Counted from the stretch's first letter, positions 1 to 8,522 are shown. The stretch is 39,084 nucleotides of DNA from an uncultured Flavobacteriales bacterium (GCA_913062955.1 CAJXZP010000038.1:1-39084), one strand, 5' to 3'. Numbers and translations: made by a program. The notes: a model not told the origin generated them from the letters alone.

Positions 1-6
1 TTCAAA

Positions 7-828
7 ATGAAAATTGTACCGAATCTATTACTTTGCCTTTTGATATCTTATGCTTCAATGGCCCAAGATTCTGTTTCTATCTATTCTATTACCGATCAAT
101 TAGGATCTAGTTCTTCTTCTAGAGCTATTTACAAAGGTGTTTTTTTAGCGAATTTAAACTATAATTATTCCGAAATGGAAATACCTGGTTTTGGTTCAAA
201 GTACAATTCATGGAATCATGGACCTGGACTAAATTTGGGCTATGGAATTTCTAAAAGAGTAGATGTTAGAATAGGTACTGGTTATAGTTTTCTAAAATAT
301 AGCAACAAATCTTTTCATACGACTGAAACAGGTACCAAAAATTTTTGGACCGGAATTTTGGTAGGAAGTAGATTAAACCTTTTTTCGCAAAAAAAATGGC
401 GACCGGAATTAGCGTTTTCTGCAAATGTTTTTATTAGTAACAACACTAAAGTATTAACCTATGAACATTTGGATTTGGTACTCGCTTGGTCTTATAAATT
501 AGGCGATAAATTTAGGTTAGCTGGTAATTTTGGATGGAATGAAACATCTAGTAAATTTCGGTCAGATGGTTTTTTTGATCCGTTTTATTACACCCTAAAC
601 GCACGCTATGAATGGGGGAAAGGAATTGGTTTTTTTGCGGATTTTTATTTGCCAAAAAGTTTGGAGAATTACCACCCCACCCCAAGTGTTGGAGGGTACT
701 ATCGCTTGAATCCAAATATGCAATTCCATGTAAGATATCGCCAATTCGTTGATTTTAATAATCAGGAATACCTTCCCCAATTCTATACTATTGGAGGTGG
801 CTTTAGCTGGTTGATTGGGAATAATTAG
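7..828 (+). CDS. Outer-membrane beta-barrel protein, transporter-like (first of tandem pair)
   Basis: A 273-residue protein with an N-terminal signal peptide (hydrophobic stretch about residues 5-18, cleavage probably near MAQ|D). The mature part is built of alternating short aromatic and glycine-rich strands, as in outer-membrane barrels, and ends in a hydrophobic/aromatic strand. The segment SSSSSRAIYKGVF matches the position of the TESSxxVxKGxFQ motif in the 'transporter' (Phenol_MetA_deg-like) barrel family. The next gene is a paralogue in the same orientation, 12 bases downstream, so the two are probably co-transcribed. The start lies 6 bases from the window edge, so its promoter is not visible. 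No substrate can be inferred. Confidence 0.75.
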   Translation: MKIVPNLLLCLLISYASMAQDSVSIYSITDQLGSSSSSRAIYKGVFLANLNYNYSEMEIPGFGSKYNSWNHGPGLNLGYGISKRVDVRIGTGYSFLKYSNKSFHTTETGTKNFWTGILVGSRLNLFSQKKWRPELAFSANVFISNNTKVLTYEHLDLVLAWSYKLGDKFRLAGNFGWNETSSKFRSDGFFDPFYYTLNARYEWGKGIGFFADFYLPKSLENYHPTPSVGGYYRLNPNMQFHVRYRQFVDFNNQEYLPQFYTIGGGFSWLIGNN

Positions 829-840
829 TATAATTACCCG

Positions 841-1695
841 ATGAAAGAGACCATATTATTTATACTACTTCTATTTGTAATTGAAATAGGGTTTGCGCAA
901 GATTCTACCGTGGAGGTGAATAAAAAAAATCGCCTTCTTAATAGCGACTCCACTACCAAGAATACGGATATGATTACCAATAGACCCGGGGCTACAGAAT
1001 CTTCGAAAGCCGTTTATAAAGACGGTTTTCAGATCGAAATGGGGTTGGAGTATGGTAGAGTGGCCAATGAACCCGGATCAAAGGATTTAAAAGAATATCT
1101 TTTTATTCCAAATATAGGGGTACAATATGGGGTTTCTAATAATGTGGAACTACGCATTTTTACCACCAATTATGCCATCCGATCTAAAATAAACTCGGGT
1201 CCTACACAGTTTGTTTATGAATTAGCAAATGTGATTGTTGGGGCAAAAATTAATTTAACGAATGCCAATGGTTTACTTCCAGAAATGGCCTTTCTTATTG
1301 ATCAGGGAATTTCAACCCGCCCAGTATATGAACGATCCCAATGGCCTACAAGGGGCCTTTTGGCCTGGAGTTACTCGCTTCCATCTAATTTTTCACTTTC
1401 CGGTAATTTCGGATACATTAACGAAAAAGAATATTTTGACCAATACATAACCATAGGGCATAGTTTATCCTATTCTCTGAATTTTGGATATGGAATAAAA
1501 GATAACCTGGGCATTTTTGCAGAGATTTATGGACAGGAACAATGGAATACCGGAAATGGTTTCCCCATGATATTAGATGGTGGGATGTGGTACCGAATTA
1601 CAAACAAACTTCAAGTAGATGTTTCAAGTGGCGTAAATGTTAATCAACATCACTATTACGTAAATGCGGGTATAAGTTGGTTGTTTTTGAAATAA
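841..1695 (+). CDS. Outer-membrane beta-barrel protein, transporter-like (second of tandem pair)
   Basis: A 284-residue protein with a signal peptide (about residues 1-19, ending FAQ|D), a polar linker, then the motif ITNRPGATESSKAVYKDG at about residues 45-62. This is the recognisable start of the Bacteroidota 'transporter' barrel family (ITDRPDQTESS-like). The rest is repeated amphipathic strands, and the C-terminus is the strand YYVNAGISWLFLK. It is paralogous to the upstream gene (compare the shared pattern of an IxVGxxxNL strand followed by an LPEMAF/RPELAF strand). Family knowledge places it in the outer membrane; a role in transport is only inferred. Confidence 0.78.
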   Translation: MKETILFILLLFVIEIGFAQDSTVEVNKKNRLLNSDSTTKNTDMITNRPGATESSKAVYKDGFQIEMGLEYGRVANEPGSKDLKEYLFIPNIGVQYGVSNNVELRIFTTNYAIRSKINSGPTQFVYELANVIVGAKINLTNANGLLPEMAFLIDQGISTRPVYERSQWPTRGLLAWSYSLPSNFSLSGNFGYINEKEYFDQYITIGHSLSYSLNFGYGIKDNLGIFAEIYGQEQWNTGNGFPMILDGGMWYRITNKLQVDVSSGVNVNQHHYYVNAGISWLFLK

Positions 1696-1756
1696 AAATG
1701 TTTCTAACTAGGCATTTTACACGTGAGTAACCCATCCATTTTTCATCTCAAAACAG

Positions 1757-1764
1757 TACTTTTG
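1757..1764 (+). promoter_or_regulatory. Putative -7 promoter box of arginase gene
   Basis: TACTTTTG matches the Bacteroidota primary-sigma -7 consensus TAnnTTTG, 23 bases before the arginase ATG. I see no convincing TTTG at the -33 position, so the assignment rests on the -7 box and its position. Confidence 0.45.
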
Positions 1765-1787
1765 GCGCACTTAAAAAGTGAAACAGT

Positions 1788-2741
1788 ATGAGCATTCGTT
1801 ACGTAGTGGTAGAGTCTGAAATTGGAGCCGGAACACGCGGGTCTTCCTTGGGTATTAAAGCCATGGAAGTAGTAGGGTGGAATAAACAAAGTGAAATCTT
1901 GGCTAAATACCCTCAGAAGACGGTAGAAGTTTACAATCAAGAATTATACAATGAAGTAGATACTCCAAATGCTATTCGGATCGAACCATCCGTGAAGGTA
2001 TTGCAAAACGTGACCGAAGCTGTTTGCGAATCTGTACGTAAGGAGTTTCCTATTGTTTTATCGGGTGATCACTCTATTGCAACGGGAACCATTGCAGGGA
2101 TCAAGAAAGCGTATCCTACACGAAAAGTGGGGGTGGTTTGGATTGATGCCCATGCGGATATTCATTCTCCATTTACAACACCCTCTGGAAACGTTCATGG
2201 AATGCCCTTAGCAGGAGCTTTAGGGTTGGATAATTTGGAACTAAAAATCAATGATCTTTCTGAAAAAGAGTCTGCGGGCTGGAATGCGATTAAAAATCTT
2301 TCGGGAGTTTGTCCAAGTGTTTTACCTGAACACTGTGTGTATTTTGGGGTACGAGATACCGAAGAGCAAGAAGATCAAATTATTGAAAAACATGGTATTC
2401 GTAATTATAGGGTTGAAGAGATAAGGCATAGAGGTATGGTTCCGTGTTTAATAGAAGCTATTGAACGCCTAGAAGAGTGTGACCTGGTATATATATCTTT
2501 TGATGTGGATAGTATGGATTGTGACTATATCAGTCACGGTACAGGTACACCCGTAAGCAAAGGGTTTGATGACGTGGAGATTAGACAAATTATTGGTGCG
2601 TTTTTGGAAACAGAAAAAGTGGCCTGTTTAGAATTTGTAGAGATCAATCCGACACTTGATGAAAAGAAAAATAAGATGGCCGAGACCGCTTTTGAAATAT
2701 TAGAGGACGTTTTACCGATCATTGAAAGAATAAATTCGTAA
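1788..2741 (+). CDS. rocF: Arginase (arginase/agmatinase family hydrolase)
   Basis: A 317-residue ureohydrolase, expected to cleave L-arginine to ornithine and urea in the cytoplasm using two Mn ions. The family metal-binding motifs are all present: GDHSIATG (His, about residue 97), DAHADIHSP (Asp-His-Asp, about residues 122-130) and SFDVDSMD (two Asp, about 230-237). The acidic EINPTLD motif follows near residue 285. Length and motif spacing fit arginase rather than formimidoylglutamase, but agmatinase-type specificity cannot be excluded from motifs alone. The gene is directly followed by argS, so the pair combines arginine degradation with arginyl-tRNA charging. The 50-base gap between them holds three consecutive hairpins. 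Confidence 0.9.
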   Translation: MSIRYVVVESEIGAGTRGSSLGIKAMEVVGWNKQSEILAKYPQKTVEVYNQELYNEVDTPNAIRIEPSVKVLQNVTEAVCESVRKEFPIVLSGDHSIATGTIAGIKKAYPTRKVGVVWIDAHADIHSPFTTPSGNVHGMPLAGALGLDNLELKINDLSEKESAGWNAIKNLSGVCPSVLPEHCVYFGVRDTEEQEDQIIEKHGIRNYRVEEIRHRGMVPCLIEAIERLEECDLVYISFDVDSMDCDYISHGTGTPVSKGFDDVEIRQIIGAFLETEKVACLEFVEINPTLDEKKNKMAETAFEILEDVLPIIERINS

Positions 2742-2795
2742 TCATAAAACCATGATTACTCACCTTACCAAGGTGAATTCATTCCTTAAGGAATG
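2741..2795 (+). promoter_or_regulatory. Three consecutive hairpins between arginase and argS
   Basis: Three inverted repeats stand head to tail. The first is ATCAT/ATGAT at 2741-2756. The second is TCACCTT-ACC-AAGGTGA at 2760-2776, with 7-bp arms. The third is the perfect 16-bp palindrome CATTCCTTAAGGAATG at 2780-2795. The first begins on the last base of the arginase stop codon and the third ends 15 bases before the preferred argS ATG. None is followed by a T-run, so they are not ordinary intrinsic terminators. They may be mRNA processing or attenuation structures or operator sites; function is inferred only. Confidence 0.6.
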
Positions 2796-2810
2796 TACAA
2801 AACAACAGAA

Positions 2811-4586
2811 ATGAATATTGAAAATAAAATATCAGAATACGTAGCTCAGGTTTTAGTAACACTTTTTGGAGAACAAGAATTTCCGGAAGTACAATTGCAA
2901 AAAACGAGAAAAGAGTTTACAGGCGATTATACGTTAAACGTATTCCCATTATTGAAAATTACCCGTAAAAACCCGATGGATACGGCAGCATTGATTGGGA
3001 CAGAAATGGTGAATTCCGTTGACTTTATCGAATCGTACGAAATCGTAAAAGGGTTCTTAAATTTGAAAATTACTCCCGATTACTGGTTAAATGCGTTTAA
3101 AGAAATTACGAATACAGCTAATTTTGGCTTCGCATCCAATTCAGGTAAAACGATCATGGTAGAGTATTCTTCACCGAATACGAACAAACCGTTACACCTA
3201 GGACATCTAAGAAATAACTTTCTGGGGTATGCGGTAGCCGAAATCCTAAAAGCAAACGGACACAAAGTGATCAAAACACAGATCATTAATGATCGTGGAA
3301 TTCACATTTGTAAATCCATGTTAGCTTGGCAATTGTTTGGGGATGGTGAAACTCCAGAATCCTCTGGAATTAAAGGAGATCATTTGGTGGGTAAATACTA
3401 TGTGAAATTTGATCAGGAGTACAAAAAAGAAATGGCCGCTTTATTGGCCACGGGTAAAACCGAAGAAGAAGCAAAAAAAGAAGCCCCAATTTTACTTTCT
3501 GCTCAGTCCATGTTAAAACAATGGGAAGCGAAAGATCCTGAAGTATACGCTTTATGGGAAACCATGAACCAATGGTGTTACGATGGTTTCACAACTACGT
3601 ATGCGAGTATGGGAGTGGATTTTAATACCTTGTACTATGAATCTGAAACCTATTTGTACGGAAAGGATTTCGTTTCCGAAGGATTGGAGAAAGGCGTATT
3701 CTACAAAAAGGAAGATGGTTCGGTTTGGATTGATTTAACCGAAGATGGTTTAGATCATAAACTGGTTTTACGCTCAGACGGAACAGCGGTATACATGACT
3801 CAAGATATCGGTACGGCAATTCAACGTTACAAAGACTTTCCAGATATCAATCAATTGATTTATACCGTAGGTAATGAGCAAGATTACCACTTTCAAGTAC
3901 TTTTCTTAATCTTAAACAAATTGGGTTTTGATTGGGCGAAAGAATGTTACCACTTGTCTTACGGAATGGTAGAGTTACCGGAAGGTAAAATGAAGTCTCG
4001 GGAAGGTACCGTTGTGGATGCGGATGATTTGATGAAAGGAATGGTGGATGATGCTTTTAAAGCATCGGAACTACACGGTCATGTGTCTGAACAAAGTAAA
4101 GAAGAGCAAATCGCTTTAGCGGATATGATTGGGAAAGGTGCTTTGAAATATTTCATTTTGAAGGTAGACCCTAAGAAAAAAATGATGTTTGATCCATCCG
4201 CATCCATTGATTTAAATGGCAATACAGGGCCATTTATTCAGTATGCACATGCACGAATCCAATCCATTATCGCTCGTGCTGAGGGGGTGCATTCGGTCTC
4301 TATAGAATCCGCTAAATTGACGGATAAAGAACTGGATATTATCAAGATGTTGAATGATTACCCAATGGTAATTAAAGAAGCCGGCTTGAACTTTAGTCCT
4401 GCAAATATTGCCAATTATGTCTATGATTTGGTAAAAGCATATAACTCATTTTATCAATCTACTCCTATTTTTAATGAGGAGGAAGAAAAACAAACACAAT
4501 TCCGTGTTTCTTTATCGGCAGAGGTTGGAAAGGTAATAAAAACCGGAATGAGTTTATTGGGGGTGCAGGTACCGAATAAAATGTAA
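2811..4586 (+). CDS. argS: Arginyl-tRNA synthetase
   Basis: Class I synthetase that charges tRNA-Arg with arginine in the cytoplasm. It has the N-terminal additional domain (about residues 1-105), the HIGH-type motif as HLGHLRNN after SPNTNKP, an insertion-containing Rossmann catalytic core, and the KMSKS-type loop as GKMKSREGT. A C-terminal DALR-type anticodon-binding domain ends in GMSLLGVQVPNKM. I chose the ATG at 2811 (protein MNIENKIS, 591 residues). The in-frame ATG at 2793 lies inside a perfect palindrome and adds six residues not typical of the family. The gene follows arginase after a hairpin-rich gap; a stem-loop sits just downstream. Confidence 0.95.
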   Translation: MNIENKISEYVAQVLVTLFGEQEFPEVQLQKTRKEFTGDYTLNVFPLLKITRKNPMDTAALIGTEMVNSVDFIESYEIVKGFLNLKITPDYWLNAFKEITNTANFGFASNSGKTIMVEYSSPNTNKPLHLGHLRNNFLGYAVAEILKANGHKVIKTQIINDRGIHICKSMLAWQLFGDGETPESSGIKGDHLVGKYYVKFDQEYKKEMAALLATGKTEEEAKKEAPILLSAQSMLKQWEAKDPEVYALWETMNQWCYDGFTTTYASMGVDFNTLYYESETYLYGKDFVSEGLEKGVFYKKEDGSVWIDLTEDGLDHKLVLRSDGTAVYMTQDIGTAIQRYKDFPDINQLIYTVGNEQDYHFQVLFLILNKLGFDWAKECYHLSYGMVELPEGKMKSREGTVVDADDLMKGMVDDAFKASELHGHVSEQSKEEQIALADMIGKGALKYFILKVDPKKKMMFDPSASIDLNGNTGPFIQYAHARIQSIIARAEGVHSVSIESAKLTDKELDIIKMLNDYPMVIKEAGLNFSPANIANYVYDLVKAYNSFYQSTPIFNEEEEKQTQFRVSLSAEVGKVIKTGMSLLGVQVPNKM

Positions 4587-4597
4587 AAAAAAGAGTT

Positions 4598-4630
4598 TGG
4601 ATAATTGTAAATTTTACATTGAATTATCCA
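4598..4630 (+). terminator. Stem-loop downstream of argS (terminator-like, no T-tract)
   Basis: TGGATAATT at 4598-4606 pairs perfectly with AATTATCCA at 4622-4630, and an inner GTAAA/TTTAC pair further closes the loop. It lies 12 bases after the argS stop and upstream of the ffh promoter box. No U-tract follows, so it may be an mRNA 3'-end or processing structure rather than a classic intrinsic terminator. Confidence 0.5.
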
Positions 4631-4666
4631 TCAAGTCATTAAACGTAAATAGTATTATTGCAATCA

Positions 4667-4674
4667 TAATTTTG
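4667..4674 (+). promoter_or_regulatory. Putative -7 promoter box of ffh
   Basis: TAATTTTG fits TAnnTTTG exactly and ends only four bases (AGCC) before the ffh ATG. If used, transcription would start at or next to the ATG and give an almost leaderless mRNA. No clear -33 TTTG is seen. Confidence 0.45.
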
Positions 4675-4678
4675 AGCC

Positions 4679-6031
4679 ATGTTCAATAGATTACAAGAGA
4701 AATTAGAAAAGTCGTTCCAGACGTTAAAAGGTCAAGGTAGCATTACTGAAATTAATGTTGCTCAAACCATGAAAGAAATTCGTAGAGCCTTACTGGACGC
4801 GGATGTCAATTATAAAATTGCCAAAGAATTTACGAATACCGTAAAGGAAAAAGCACTTGGAGCTAACGTATTAACGGCTATTTCGCCCGGACAATTGTTA
4901 ACTAAGATCACCCACGGGGAGCTCGCTAAGTTAATGGGTGAAACGGTTGAAGAACTGGATACTAAAGGGAATCCGGCCATTATTTTGATGGCAGGTTTGC
5001 AAGGTTCTGGTAAAACAACGCATGCTGGAAAACTAGCGCATTTTTTAAAAACTAAAAAAGGTAAAACGCCTCTTTTAGTCGCAGCTGATGTATACCGTCC
5101 TGCGGCAATTGATCAATTGCATGTCCTTGGGGAGCAAATTGGAGTAGCGGTTTATTCGAATAGGGAAGAAAAAGATCCGGTTATTATTGCCAAAGAAGGT
5201 ATTGCTTTTGCAAAAAGTAACGGGATGAACTTGGTGATTGTCGATACCGCAGGTCGTTTAGCGGTAGACGAAAAAATGATGACCGAGATTGCGGCAATAA
5301 AAAATACCATTAAGCCAAATGAAACCTTGTTTGTCGTAGATGCTATGACCGGACAGGATGCCGTAAATACGGCCAAAGAGTTTAATGATCGTTTAGATTT
5401 TGATGGGGTAATCCTTACCAAATTAGATGGTGACTCTCGTGGTGGTGCCGCACTATCTATTCGTCAAGTAGTGGATAAACCAATTAAGTTTATTGGTACA
5501 GGCGAAAAAATGGAAGCGTTAGATGTTTTCTATCCTTCACGTATGGCCGACAGAATCCTGGGAATGGGGGATGTGGTTTCTCTGGTAGAACGTGTTCAAG
5601 ACCAGTTTGATGAAGAAGAAGCTCGTAAACTTCAAAAGAAGATTGCGAAAAATCAATTCAACTTTGATGATTTCTTAACTCAAATCAAGCAAATCCAGAA
5701 AATGGGTAATGTGAAAGATTTGATGGGAATGTTACCCGGGATGGGTAAAGCATTGAAGGATGTAGAAATTGGAGATGATGCCTTCAAACATATTGAGGCT
5801 ATTATTAGTTCAATGACCCCAAAAGAAAGACTAAAACCTGAAATTATTGATGGTTCTCGTAAGAAAAGAATTGCAAAAGGTTCGGGACGTGAAGTTAACG
5901 AAGTAAATCAGTTAATGAAACAATTTACCGATACCAAAAAGATGATGAAGATGATGAACAATAAATCGGCTATGGCGGGTTTAATGAAACAATTTGGAGG
6001 TATGCCTGGAATGCCTGGTATGGGGAAATAG
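4679..6031 (+). CDS. ffh: Signal recognition particle protein Ffh (SRP54 homologue)
   Basis: GTPase that binds signal sequences of nascent membrane proteins, together with 4.5S RNA, and docks to FtsY at the inner membrane. The 450 residues show the N-domain helix bundle (about 1-90), the G domain with P-loop GLQGSGKTTHAGK (about residues 105-117), DTAGR, TKLDGD and the insertion region. The Met-rich M domain contains GMLPGMGK, then RIAKGSGR (RNA-binding helix-turn-helix), and a C-terminal MPGMPGMGK tail. Length is normal for Ffh. folD follows after 38 bases. The mRNA may be leaderless (see the promoter box just upstream). Confidence 0.96.
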   Translation: MFNRLQEKLEKSFQTLKGQGSITEINVAQTMKEIRRALLDADVNYKIAKEFTNTVKEKALGANVLTAISPGQLLTKITHGELAKLMGETVEELDTKGNPAIILMAGLQGSGKTTHAGKLAHFLKTKKGKTPLLVAADVYRPAAIDQLHVLGEQIGVAVYSNREEKDPVIIAKEGIAFAKSNGMNLVIVDTAGRLAVDEKMMTEIAAIKNTIKPNETLFVVDAMTGQDAVNTAKEFNDRLDFDGVILTKLDGDSRGGAALSIRQVVDKPIKFIGTGEKMEALDVFYPSRMADRILGMGDVVSLVERVQDQFDEEEARKLQKKIAKNQFNFDDFLTQIKQIQKMGNVKDLMGMLPGMGKALKDVEIGDDAFKHIEAIISSMTPKERLKPEIIDGSRKKRIAKGSGREVNEVNQLMKQFTDTKKMMKMMNNKSAMAGLMKQFGGMPGMPGMGK

Positions 6032-6069
6032 AGATATTTACTAAATTTTAACTTTATAGAAATTATTCA

Positions 6070-6945
6070 ATGGTATTACTTGATGGGAAGAAAACCTCGA
6101 ACGAAATAAAAGAGGAATTAGCAGTTGAAGTTGCAAAAATTAAAGCCGATGGAGGTAAAATACCTCACTTAGCCGCAATTATTGTAGGAAGCAACGGAGC
6201 AAGTATTACCTATGTTAATGCGAAAGTAAAAGCGTGTGAAAAAGTAGGGTTTGGGTCTAGTTTGATTCAAATGCCGGTGGAAACAACACAGGAGGAGCTT
6301 TTAGCAAAAATTAATGAATTAAATAACGATATGGTGGTGGATGGGTTTATCGTTCAGCTTCCCTTACCAGATCATATTGATGAAGAAACGGTTTTAAATG
6401 CGGTGTCACCCAATAAGGATGTGGATGGTTTTCATCCCGCTAATTTTGGAAAAGTAGCCTTAGGTTTACCTTCTTTTATTCCGGCTACTCCCAATGGAAT
6501 ATTGGAGTTATTGAAACGGTACAAGGTCGAAACGGAAGGTAAGCATTGTGTGGTGGTAGGTAGGTCTAATATTGTGGGTTTACCGATGTCCATTTTAATG
6601 GGACAAAAAAAATATCCCGGAAATTGTACCGTAACTTTGACCCACTCTCGCACAAAAAACTTAACGGAAATTATTAAAACTGCTGAGATACTAATTGTCG
6701 CTTTAGGTAGACCGGAGTTTATAACCGGTGATATGGTTAAAGACGGAGTAACTGTAATTGACGTAGGTATTACACGGGTAGCAGATGAAACTAAAAAATC
6801 TGGTTTTAGATTACTTGGTGATGTTCATTTTGAATCCGTAGCTCCAAAATCAGATTTTATTACTCCGGTACCAGGTGGAGTTGGCCCAATGACTATTGCT
6901 TCGTTAATGCAGAACACGTTGAAGGCAATTGATATGAATAGATAA
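6070..6945 (+). CDS. folD: Bifunctional methylenetetrahydrofolate dehydrogenase/cyclohydrolase FolD
   Basis: Cytoplasmic enzyme interconverting 5,10-methylene-, methenyl- and 10-formyl-tetrahydrofolate with NADP. The 291 residues include the catalytic region [13 protein letters not shown] (Tyr and Lys of the folate site, about residues 50-62), [24 protein letters not shown] and the nucleotide-binding turn [13 protein letters not shown]. The C-terminal signature [15 protein letters not shown] is intact, so the gene looks fully functional. It sits 38 bases after ffh and ends at a strong terminator hairpin. A decayed partial copy lies 1.6 kb downstream (8523-9090). Confidence 0.96.
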   Translation: MVLLDGKKTSNEIKEELAVEVAKIKADGGKIPHLAAIIVGSNGASITYVNAKVKACEKVGFGSSLIQMPVETTQEELLAKINELNNDMVVDGFIVQLPLPDHIDEETVLNAVSPNKDVDGFHPANFGKVALGLPSFIPATPNGILELLKRYKVETEGKHCVVVGRSNIVGLPMSILMGQKKYPGNCTVTLTHSRTKNLTEIIKTAEILIVALGRPEFITGDMVKDGVTVIDVGITRVADETKKSGFRLLGDVHFESVAPKSDFITPVPGGVGPMTIASLMQNTLKAIDMNR

Positions 6946-6963
6946 ATGAAAAAATGAATTTCT

Positions 6964-6996
6964 AAAATCCTAACCTTTTAAAGGTTGGGATTTTTT
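6964..6996 (+). terminator. Intrinsic terminator after folD
   Basis: AAAATCCTAACCTTT pairs with AAAGGTTGGGATTTT (one T-G pair) and is followed by a T-run. It closes the ffh-folD unit and, read on the other strand, could also serve the convergent gene ending at 7028. Confidence 0.8.
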
Positions 6997-7027
6997 ATAC
7001 CCAAATTTAGAAATTTAGTACGCTGAA

Positions 7028-8380
7028 TTATTGTTTATTTAACGGGGTTATCCAGGTTCTGATATCGGTTGTGGATGGCGTAATACGGGTAAGGTCTAAA
7101 TCCTTTGAAAATATTTCTTGTTCGTAGGTATCATTAAAGTTAACCCGAAGGTCCATCTTTACTTTGGGCGGGCTTATGTTATACTTTTTTATGGTTTCCT
7201 TTTGAATATATTTTGCAAGTGTGACTAAGTTTAAAGGGGTGTCAGTAAGATGTTTGTTTTGATTTGAGGAGATAAATGAAAGGGGGGGTATTTCATGTAC
7301 TTCTTCTGTTTCATTTACCCAAACGGTCATGTTTATTTTGGTGATTTCTCTGCTTTGCATTTTCATTCTCCAAGCAAATTTACTTCCCTCGGCAGTCCAT
7401 TCAGGGTCTCCTTCATAAAAGAAATGTCTAAGAGGAAAGGTGATATGAAATAGTACAAAAATTAGAATAGTGAAAGTTCTTAAACCCACATATCTGAGAC
7501 GAATGGGTTGCATATTTTTAGATTTTTTATCCCCCTGAATTTTTGATTTCCATTTCGGGAATTTTTTTGTAATCCATAGCTCTATCGTATCAGAAGGGAC
7601 AAAAATGACGGTAGAACAAATCATTAGAAATGGAAAAATCCCAATATCCTTAAAAAGGAAAAAATGATTCATTAAGTTGAAAATGATAAGGAGAATAAAC
7701 CCCATTTTGAAAGTTTTTCTATTCAAGAGTAGAAAAACAATGATCAAGTCATAAACTAATCCACCATACGCAACAATGGTTATAAACATTCCATCTGGTA
7801 AAAATGTTTTAATACCGTCAACAGAGCTGTTGGAAATTAAAGCGTTGACCAGATTGCTGTTTAGCCAAGCCGGAGATAACTTGGCAATACCCCCGAAAAA
7901 ATAGGGCAGTGAAATGAGAAATATTAATAGGTATTGATTCCATGCGCTTACCTTTAGTTTTGTGCGTCCTCGGAATGCAAATTTTGCATCAGCATCTGTA
8001 AAAATTAACACCAGTGAAATTAGAGAAATTAGGTAAATATGGTTGTTGTATAATGTGTTATCTATAAAAGAAAAATAGGTGAATACGATAGTAAAGTAAA
8101 TAGCTGCGTATTTGAAAAGATAGCCAATGGTCATTAAAACCGCTGAAAACAAAAGTCCTAGGTGTAGTATTTTTAAAATTTTATGAGGTAATGGAACCAT
8201 TTGTTCAAGGCCCGAATAGGGAAATAAGACTTCTGGACCGGTCATAAATTGGTAAATGAAATCTATAGAATAGTAATACAAAACTTGGTAAACCATGAAA
8301 CAACCAAACACAATTCGGAAAATACTGATGGTGGTAGGCGATATTTCTTTAAATAAAAAGGAGTGAATATTTGATAACAT
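7028..8380 (-). CDS. HTTM-domain membrane protein, vitamin K-dependent gamma-carboxylase-like
   Basis: A 450-residue integral membrane protein. The N-terminal two thirds hold about eight hydrophobic segments beginning with the family-typical start (TISIFRIVFGCFMVYQ). The C-terminal third is soluble and begins with the motif PEWTAEGSKFAWRMKM, close to the W-x-x-EGxxFSWRM motif of vitamin K-dependent gamma-glutamyl carboxylases. Bacterial homologues of the HTTM (horizontally transferred transmembrane) family are common in Bacteroidota; their substrates are generally unknown. The gene is convergent with folD and is flanked on its other side by a decayed folD copy. Family assignment is confident; a carboxylase or epoxidase activity is inferred only. 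Confidence 0.8.
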   Translation of the reverse strand: MLSNIHSFLFKEISPTTISIFRIVFGCFMVYQVLYYYSIDFIYQFMTGPEVLFPYSGLEQMVPLPHKILKILHLGLLFSAVLMTIGYLFKYAAIYFTIVFTYFSFIDNTLYNNHIYLISLISLVLIFTDADAKFAFRGRTKLKVSAWNQYLLIFLISLPYFFGGIAKLSPAWLNSNLVNALISNSSVDGIKTFLPDGMFITIVAYGGLVYDLIIVFLLLNRKTFKMGFILLIIFNLMNHFFLFKDIGIFPFLMICSTVIFVPSDTIELWITKKFPKWKSKIQGDKKSKNMQPIRLRYVGLRTFTILIFVLFHITFPLRHFFYEGDPEWTAEGSKFAWRMKMQSREITKINMTVWVNETEEVHEIPPLSFISSNQNKHLTDTPLNLVTLAKYIQKETIKKYNISPPKVKMDLRVNFNDTYEQEIFSKDLDLTRITPSTTDIRTWITPLNKQ

Positions 8381-8456
8381 ACGTAGTCTTTTAAATACAG
8401 CTCCTAAAGTATGATTTTTACGGTTTGGTTTTAACCGAAGGATAATTTAGATAGCA

Positions 8457-8497
8457 AAAAAATGGGAGATTGAAATCATTTTAATCTCCCATTTTTT
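8457..8497. terminator. Strong bidirectional terminator-type hairpin
   Basis: AAAAAATGGGAGATT (8457-8471) is perfectly complementary to AATCTCCCATTTTTT (8483-8497), 15 bp with an 11-base loop and T-runs on both strands. It lies between the divergent start of the HTTM gene and the folD relic, where no gene end is now present. It may be left over from a lost gene. Confidence 0.8.
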
Positions 8498-8522
8498 AAG
8501 GATTTAGGATTTACTGTTTAAT

